This document shows, piece by piece, positions 44,507 through 49,058 of a stretch of DNA of 49,058 bases (its first letter is position 1; every line of letters begins with the position of its first letter). The DNA is from Prolixibacteraceae bacterium. GTDB taxonomy: Bacteria > Bacteroidota > Bacteroidia > Bacteroidales > Prolixibacteraceae. The DNA lies in assembly GCA_947475715.1 (NCBI GenBank), contig CANJNY010000022.1:1-49058 (forward strand), in the 5' to 3' direction. The translations under genes and the position numbers were made by a program. Under the pieces are notes generated by a model. That model worked only from the letters and a program-made list of their open reading frames with translations. It searched no databases and had not been told where the DNA came from.

Positions 44507-45592
44507 TCAATTTTTTAGGTGTTTTTCGAAACACTTTTTTGTTTTATCCCACATGAGATCCGATAAAACATGACCGGTATCAGGTTCGATGAACGATGTG
44601 AAATTACCCGAAACTCCGGCATTCCGGTAGGCTTCGGCAATTATTTGCAAGCCGCTTCTGACCGCTTCAACAGGGCTTCCGAAGTCTTTCTCTCCAAAAT
44701 TCAGGTGAAGGGCCCGGGGGGCAATAAGAGCTACAATATCGGGGGTGTCGCCAAAATTTCTCCATCCGGGCACATAATTAGGCATACAATGAAGGTAATG
44801 GGCTGCCTCGATGGCTTCATAGGTTGGCATACAGCAGTTACCAACGATGCATTTAAGCCGTGGCTCGAGCGGACCTACCAGCCACGAATGCGTCGATCCC
44901 ATTGAATGACCGTAGCACCCCAGCCGATCGGGCTTCACTTCAGGGCGCGAACAGAGCACATCAACAGCCCGTTTCATCTCCAGAATATTTCGCCAGGCCA
45001 TGCATCGTCCTCTTACGACCTCCTTCAGAAATTCAAACCGTTCGTAAACACTATCTTTGAGTTTTCCCAAGGGGTCTTGTCGCTCTTCAAAACAAAGGGC
45101 GTCGGGACAGAGAACCACATACCCTTCGCGAACAAGGGCCAGACCGGTATGGTGCATTGGATTTCCGGCAAGACCCGCAGGTTCGTTCTTCCCGAGATGG
45201 TACTCGCCATTATGCTGATGCCACACTGCAATTGCCGCAGCGGGATTCTTTGCCGTAACCTGATCAGGTACCATTAATAATGCAGGAATCTTAATTCCGG
45301 GCTGTGCCTGATAAGTCAACGACTCGATACGATAACCATCCTTTTGGATTATTTCACGAATCTGAACATTCATGGGTACCTGATCCGGAAACGGACCGCC
45401 GAGGCATTGCTGATATTTTTCGCGCATATTATTCGCAGACCAAACAGGCTCACTTGAAGGTTTGGCGGACCCTGCATGTGCCTCCGAAATTGCAATTCCT
45501 GGCATGGTTGCTCCAAGGGCAAAAATAACCTGTGACTTTAAAAAATTGCGGCGATTGTTTTTGAGGACCGGGATTGAGGGTTTAGTTTTCAT
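44507..45592 (-). CDS. Tat-exported alpha/beta hydrolase (esterase type)
   Basis: 361 residues. Twin-arginine signal NNRRNFLKS (R14, R15). Alpha/beta hydrolase fold (about 75-360): nucleophile S230 in YGHSMG, likely acid D303 in FGEKDFGSP, and H341 in DTGHV. The proteins it resembles are dienelactone/acetyl-esterase-like hydrolases, often found with polysaccharide lyase or glycosidase genes. It may remove acetyl or other esters from the sugar before or after cleavage. It starts the small unit that continues into the propeller glycosidase gene (7-base gap). The regulator gene at 45724 lies 131 bases upstream on the same strand. Confidence 0.85.
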   Translation of the reverse strand: MKTKPSIPVLKNNRRNFLKSQVIFALGATMPGIAISEAHAGSAKPSSEPVWSANNMREKYQQCLGGPFPDQVPMNVQIREIIQKDGYRIESLTYQAQPGIKIPALLMVPDQVTAKNPAAAIAVWHQHNGEYHLGKNEPAGLAGNPMHHTGLALVREGYVVLCPDALCFEERQDPLGKLKDSVYERFEFLKEVVRGRCMAWRNILEMKRAVDVLCSRPEVKPDRLGCYGHSMGSTHSWLVGPLEPRLKCIVGNCCMPTYEAIEAAHYLHCMPNYVPGWRNFGDTPDIVALIAPRALHLNFGEKDFGSPVEAVRSGLQIIAEAYRNAGVSGNFTSFIEPDTGHVLSDLMWDKTKKCFEKHLKN

Positions 45593-45723
45593 AGTTCAGT
45601 TTTTGCTATTTGACTAATAATAAAATATTATAGCGTTTTATTACATAACAAAAGAAATATAAAAAGTGCCACAAAAACACTAAACCTCTAAAAAACACCA
45701 CTAATTTAATTGAATTAACGAGC

Positions 45724-47424
45724 TTAGATTGAATTGAGAAATTCAGTCAAGCCCATATCTTTATTAGTAATGTTAAATTTCTGTCTGATCCGGAAGCGTG
45801 CGATATCAACACTTCGCAGGGTTTGACCGGTGAGGACGGAAATCTCCTTTGATGACATATTCAGACGCAGAAATGTGCACAGGCGCCTTTCATTGGCCGT
45901 GAGGTTATTACATCGAACATGAAGGTTCTTGTAAAACTCAGGATCAAACTCCCTGAACCGGGTTTCCAGATCCTTCCACACGGCATCGTCCTTTTTCTTT
46001 CCGAGATCCTGAACAATCTGCCGTATCTTCTCCCTGGAATCCTGTGATTGATCTACACTATTTAACTGAAGTTTATCCACCACCTCTTCGATTATTTTAT
46101 TGCTTTGAAGCTTATAAATCACATCAGAGGCTAATTGTTTATTCTTGGAATCAATATCACTTCCCAGTTCTTCATTCTCATTTTTAAGACGTGATGTTTC
46201 CCCTTGCAAAAACCTATTATCGGACTTTATCGATTTATTTTTCTTATCGGTAATCCAAAACAGAAAAACAAAAAACAGGGAAAATAGGATAACACCGGTT
46301 AACACGATGACAAACCGAATAACTATTTTGTTGTGAGTTTTCTCCTTCTCACGGTCTTTCCCGCTAAATACTTCATTCATTTCGGCTCTGGTCAGAACTT
46401 CTGCAGCCTTAACCTTTTTTATTTTTTCCTCGAAATCTTTTGAAACAGCAAGATACCTTAACACGGAATCTTTTTTTCCCAAATTTGAATACTCGTGAGA
46501 TAATGCCAGGGCACTTTGTTTTCCAATTTCAACTAAATTCAATTGAGACGCTATAGTTAAACATTCCCTGTAAAATTTTAATGCCGCAGCGTAATCGTTG
46601 AGGTTATCATGCAAATTACCTAAACTTAACAGGCAGGCTGCCTGACCTCCTTTATCCCCAATCTTTAAACGGATCTGGTAAGATTCCTCCAATGACTTTC
46701 GTGCACCATCGAAATTACGCTGCACAATTTGGAGCTCCCCATAATTGTTAAGCATAATCCCCAAAGATTGGCTCGATTGGGTTAATCTTCGGGCATTTTT
46801 AATCCCTTTTATAAGATGCTCCTCTGCTTTTTGAATCTCTTTTTTCTTAAGATAAATAGCTCCAAGGTTATTACTTATTGACACCAGTTCCCATAACCGG
46901 ATTGAATCATGTTTTTCGGCAGCATGCTCTGTCAGAAATCGAAGCGCTTCGAGTTGAAGATTTTCGGCCTTATCATAATTCTCCATGGATTGCTCTACGG
47001 CTCCAAGATTACAATAAGCCCAGGCCAGATCGCGTTTACTTCCACCCTTCTCCTTGCTTACCGTAATGTTGCGGGTCATATATTCAGCGGCTCTATCGGG
47101 AAGGCCCAGATGCACACTGATCATCCCTGCATTTAAGAGGGAGGAGATCAGCACACCTGAAGATCCTGATTTTTCTGCGACACTAACTGATTGATCGGCA
47201 AAGTCCAGTGACCGTTTTGAATCGGTCTGATAAAACGCCAGAGAGAGTTTCAAAAGGAGTTTTGATTTCACCGAGTCGACCGTTGCATTGGTGAGTAGTA
47301 ATTTCAACGAATCAATTCCTAAGTTTTGTCCTCTTCCATTCACCGGAGTTATTAAAACCCCAAAGAATAAAAGTATAAAATGAACACAAAATATTCTTCG
47401 CATAAGGAAATAAGTAATAAGCAT
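45724..47424 (-). CDS. TPR-transmembrane-LuxR-type HTH regulator
   Basis: 566 residues. A signal-like N-terminus (about 9-28) leads to tetratricopeptide repeats across about 50-320. One membrane helix lies at about 369-391, then a coiled coil (about 395-450). The C-terminal LuxR/GerE helix-turn-helix (about 507-560) reads LTANERRLCTFLRLNMSSKEIS. The start may be ATG 47424 or the internal ATG seven codons later. There is no kinase or receiver domain: sensor, membrane span and DNA-binding domain sit in one chain. It resembles the membrane-bound TPR regulators common in Bacteroidota. Position suggests it controls the hydrolase/glycosidase unit or the divergent surface protein. Confidence 0.88.
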   Translation of the reverse strand: MLITYFLMRRIFCVHFILLFFGVLITPVNGRGQNLGIDSLKLLLTNATVDSVKSKLLLKLSLAFYQTDSKRSLDFADQSVSVAEKSGSSGVLISSLLNAGMISVHLGLPDRAAEYMTRNITVSKEKGGSKRDLAWAYCNLGAVEQSMENYDKAENLQLEALRFLTEHAAEKHDSIRLWELVSISNNLGAIYLKKKEIQKAEEHLIKGIKNARRLTQSSQSLGIMLNNYGELQIVQRNFDGARKSLEESYQIRLKIGDKGGQAACLLSLGNLHDNLNDYAAALKFYRECLTIASQLNLVEIGKQSALALSHEYSNLGKKDSVLRYLAVSKDFEEKIKKVKAAEVLTRAEMNEVFSGKDREKEKTHNKIVIRFVIVLTGVILFSLFFVFLFWITDKKNKSIKSDNRFLQGETSRLKNENEELGSDIDSKNKQLASDVIYKLQSNKIIEEVVDKLQLNSVDQSQDSREKIRQIVQDLGKKKDDAVWKDLETRFREFDPEFYKNLHVRCNNLTANERRLCTFLRLNMSSKEISVLTGQTLRSVDIARFRIRQKFNITNKDMGLTEFLNSI

Positions 47425-47489
47425 AATTTGGTGCCGAAATTTTTTATTTGATTTTAACTACTTACTTCTAAGTGCCGTCTAAACCCATA

Positions 47490-47497
47490 CAAATTTA
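47490..47497 (-). promoter_or_regulatory. -7 box for TPR regulator gene
   Basis: Reads TAAATTTG on the minus strand, an exact TAnnTTTG match 65 bases before ATG 47424. Confidence 0.4.
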
Positions 47498-47661
47498 AAA
47501 ATAATTGTGCCATCCTGTGATTTCAGCTCGATATATCTTACCTGAAATTTAATTTTTCAGATTACAAACAGAATCTGTGATGACTTAATCTCAACGTTAA
47601 AATAACCTCTTTTAAAAGTCACAAATACGATATTTTCTTTTTTCTCCGCCATTTTAGGTCC

Positions 47662-47760
47662 ATTGTGAAAGAATTGTGAAAGTGTTTTCATGCTTCTGTA
47701 AAGAAATTGTGCAATTGGATAAATTGAATAGTAAAATTCTCCTTCCTAACATTGTGAAAT
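47662..47760 (+). repeat. ATTGTGAAA direct repeats before surface-protein gene
   Basis: ATTGTGAAA occurs at 47662, 47673 and 47751, with a weaker ATTGTG at 47706. The first two are 11 bases apart, about one helical turn, and the last is 21 bases before the ATG at 47780. They are a candidate binding array for the divergent TPR regulator; the stretch 47425-47779 holds no gene. Confidence 0.4.
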
Positions 47761-47779
47761 AATTTAACTCTTTATTGCC

Positions 47780-49058
47780 ATGAATAAATTTCTGTTTGTT
47801 TTATTGATTTCAAGTTTTCTTTCAACACTAAGTTTTGCCACCACCCTGACCCCCGGCAACACAGGAAAAACACCTAAGCTTTGGCTTCGGGCCGACAAAG
47901 GTGTTACTCAATCTTCCTCACTGGTATCCCAATGGAATGATCAGTCGGGATCAGGCAACCATCAGTATCAGGCGACCGGTGCGAATAAACCAGATCTTCA
48001 AAGAAGCGAAGCCAACTTTAATCCTACAATCTATTTCTCTGGAAATCAATGGCTGGCAGATCCTGATGGCATATTGGAAACTGGTGTTAAATACGATGCC
48101 ACGCAAATGTTTGTGGTTCATAATTCAGAAACCACGACTAACAGGGGGCTATGCGGACAGTATTTCTGGAATAATGACCTTGGTGAAAACGATCGCTATA
48201 TTGCTCGTGGAGAAGAGAGCGGAACACAGTATTTCGGAATAAAATCGTTTGATAATAGCTGGGTGTCGTTATCTGCAGGATCGGAACAACTTAATTCCTA
48301 TGCGATTAACACATATAATGTAGTAAAAATTGATGCCCTTGGTGGAACTCAAAATCTTTGGTTCAACGGCGGACTTAACACGCATAATTTAACATATACT
48401 GCTTATTTCGAAAAGCCGGGTACCACTGTACCCTGGGTAACGGGTGCAGCACCCGGCGAATCTTTGAGCCCGACCGATTACAATTCTCCAACATTTTATA
48501 AACAAAAAGGGACAATTCCGGAACTAATCGTTTACGATCAAACACTAACTGAAGTTGAGCGACTAAAAATCGAAACCTATCTGGCGATTAAGTATGGTTC
48601 GACATTATTGCATAATTACTACAATACGCAATATGACGGAACCAATGCCGCTGCGACGACTATTTATGATGTATCGACCTACGGAAATAACATTGCCGGC
48701 ATGGGGCGCGAGGACGTAGAGGATTTGTTCCAAAAACAGAGCCGTTCACGAAACAGCGTTGTTAATTCGGGGTTGGTAACCATGGGACTAAGCACTATCG
48801 CTGAAAGTAATGCAAAGAACTGGAGTCAGATCATCGACGACAAAACTTATCTGGTTTGGGGCGACGATAACGGAGACGTTACCGAAACAACAAGCGATAT
48901 TCCAACAGGTACAGGCACTGTAAAAAGGCTTGCGCGCGAATGGAAAATCCAGGGGACAAATTCCAACTGGCCAGACAGCGTTGTGGTAAATTTTGACCTA
49001 TCGAATGCAACCGTCTCTGCTACTTCGATATCGGATTTTAAGCTGTTGTGCGACCGTG
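47780..49058 (+). CDS. Large secreted surface protein, N-terminal part (3' truncated by window)
   Basis: The frame is open from ATG 47780 to the window end: 426 codons so far, no stop. It starts with a Sec signal peptide (about 1-20, ending SFA). The module at about 32-90 reads LWLRADKGV, then SLVSQWNDQSG, then PTIYFSGNQWL. Further on come LAIKYGSTLLHNYY and NNIAGMGREDVEDLFQKQS. These are hallmark stretches of large Bacteroidota surface proteins (LamG-like plus DUF8202-like modules), usually exported by type IX secretion. The T9SS C-terminal signal would lie beyond the window, so that assignment is inference. A short frame inside it at 47901-48242 is only a shadow. It is divergent from the TPR regulator. 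Confidence 0.8.
   Translation, partial: MNKFLFVLLISSFLSTLSFATTLTPGNTGKTPKLWLRADKGVTQSSSLVSQWNDQSGSGNHQYQATGANKPDLQRSEANFNPTIYFSGNQWLADPDGILETGVKYDATQMFVVHNSETTTNRGLCGQYFWNNDLGENDRYIARGEESGTQYFGIKSFDNSWVSLSAGSEQLNSYAINTYNVVKIDALGGTQNLWFNGGLNTHNLTYTAYFEKPGTTVPWVTGAAPGESLSPTDYNSPTFYKQKGTIPELIVYDQTLTEVERLKIETYLAIKYGSTLLHNYYNTQYDGTNAAATTIYDVSTYGNNIAGMGREDVEDLFQKQSRSRNSVVNSGLVTMGLSTIAESNAKNWSQIIDDKTYLVWGDDNGDVTETTSDIPTGTGTVKRLAREWKIQGTNSNWPDSVVVNFDLSNATVSATSISDFKLLCDR

Noticed and set aside
47901-48242. 113-residue frame in the end region
   Set aside because: It lies in another frame inside the open surface-protein gene that begins at 47780.

Overview
The window comes from a Bacteroidota chromosome. 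The evidence is a SusC/SusD pair, TAnnTTTG-type -7 promoter boxes, TlpA-type thioredoxins with Bacteroidota-style N-terminal beta domains, a TPR histidine kinase/LuxR regulator pair, and a large surface protein of the kind usually carried by type IX secretion. A member of class Bacteroidia is likely, but I cannot fix the genus. No tRNA, rRNA, CRISPR array or intact insertion sequence was seen.

Region 1 (1-12.5 kb). The tail of a beta-carbonic anhydrase is followed by a terminator and a minus-strand histidine kinase/response regulator pair. Divergent from that pair runs a cluster of envelope redox genes: a small membrane protein, a TlpA-like thioredoxin, a second exported thioredoxin, an exported SRPBCC protein and a decayed dsbD. 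An exported M16 peptidase and a cysteine-desulfurase-like enzyme follow.

Region 2 (12.5-22.2 kb). This holds another TlpA-like protein, a Kelch-type lipoprotein with a strong terminator, and an apparent operon of SusC, SusD, exported thioredoxin, exported SRPBCC and DsbD alpha-domain genes. The last three repeat the gene order of region 1, so a redox cassette has been duplicated. A 23-bp element (21/23 identical) lies at exactly the same distance from a -7 box in front of the region 1 cluster and in front of the region 2 TlpA gene, which suggests one shared regulator.

Region 3 (22.2-45.6 kb). After a DUF4395 protein and a 650-bp gene-free stretch comes a large catabolic island: aldo/keto reductase, six-hairpin glycosidase, polysaccharide deacetylase-like protein, BASS transporter, enolase-superfamily sugar-acid dehydratase, RraA-fold aldolase-like protein, beta-propeller protein, two SelA-fold PLP enzymes, DUF362 protein, RidA protein, amidohydrolase, five-bladed-propeller glycosidase and alpha/beta hydrolase. 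Nearly every enzyme has a signal peptide, and six carry a twin-arginine motif. The simplest reading is a catabolic pathway, probably for an amino-sugar-acid or uronate-containing substrate, that runs outside the cytoplasm and delivers an organic acid to the transporter. A RecQ-phosphoribosyltransferase/DprA-like pair interrupts the island and looks like an unrelated DNA-processing or defence module.

Region 4 (45.6-49.06 kb). A TPR-membrane-LuxR regulator is divergent from the start of a large secreted surface protein that runs off the window.
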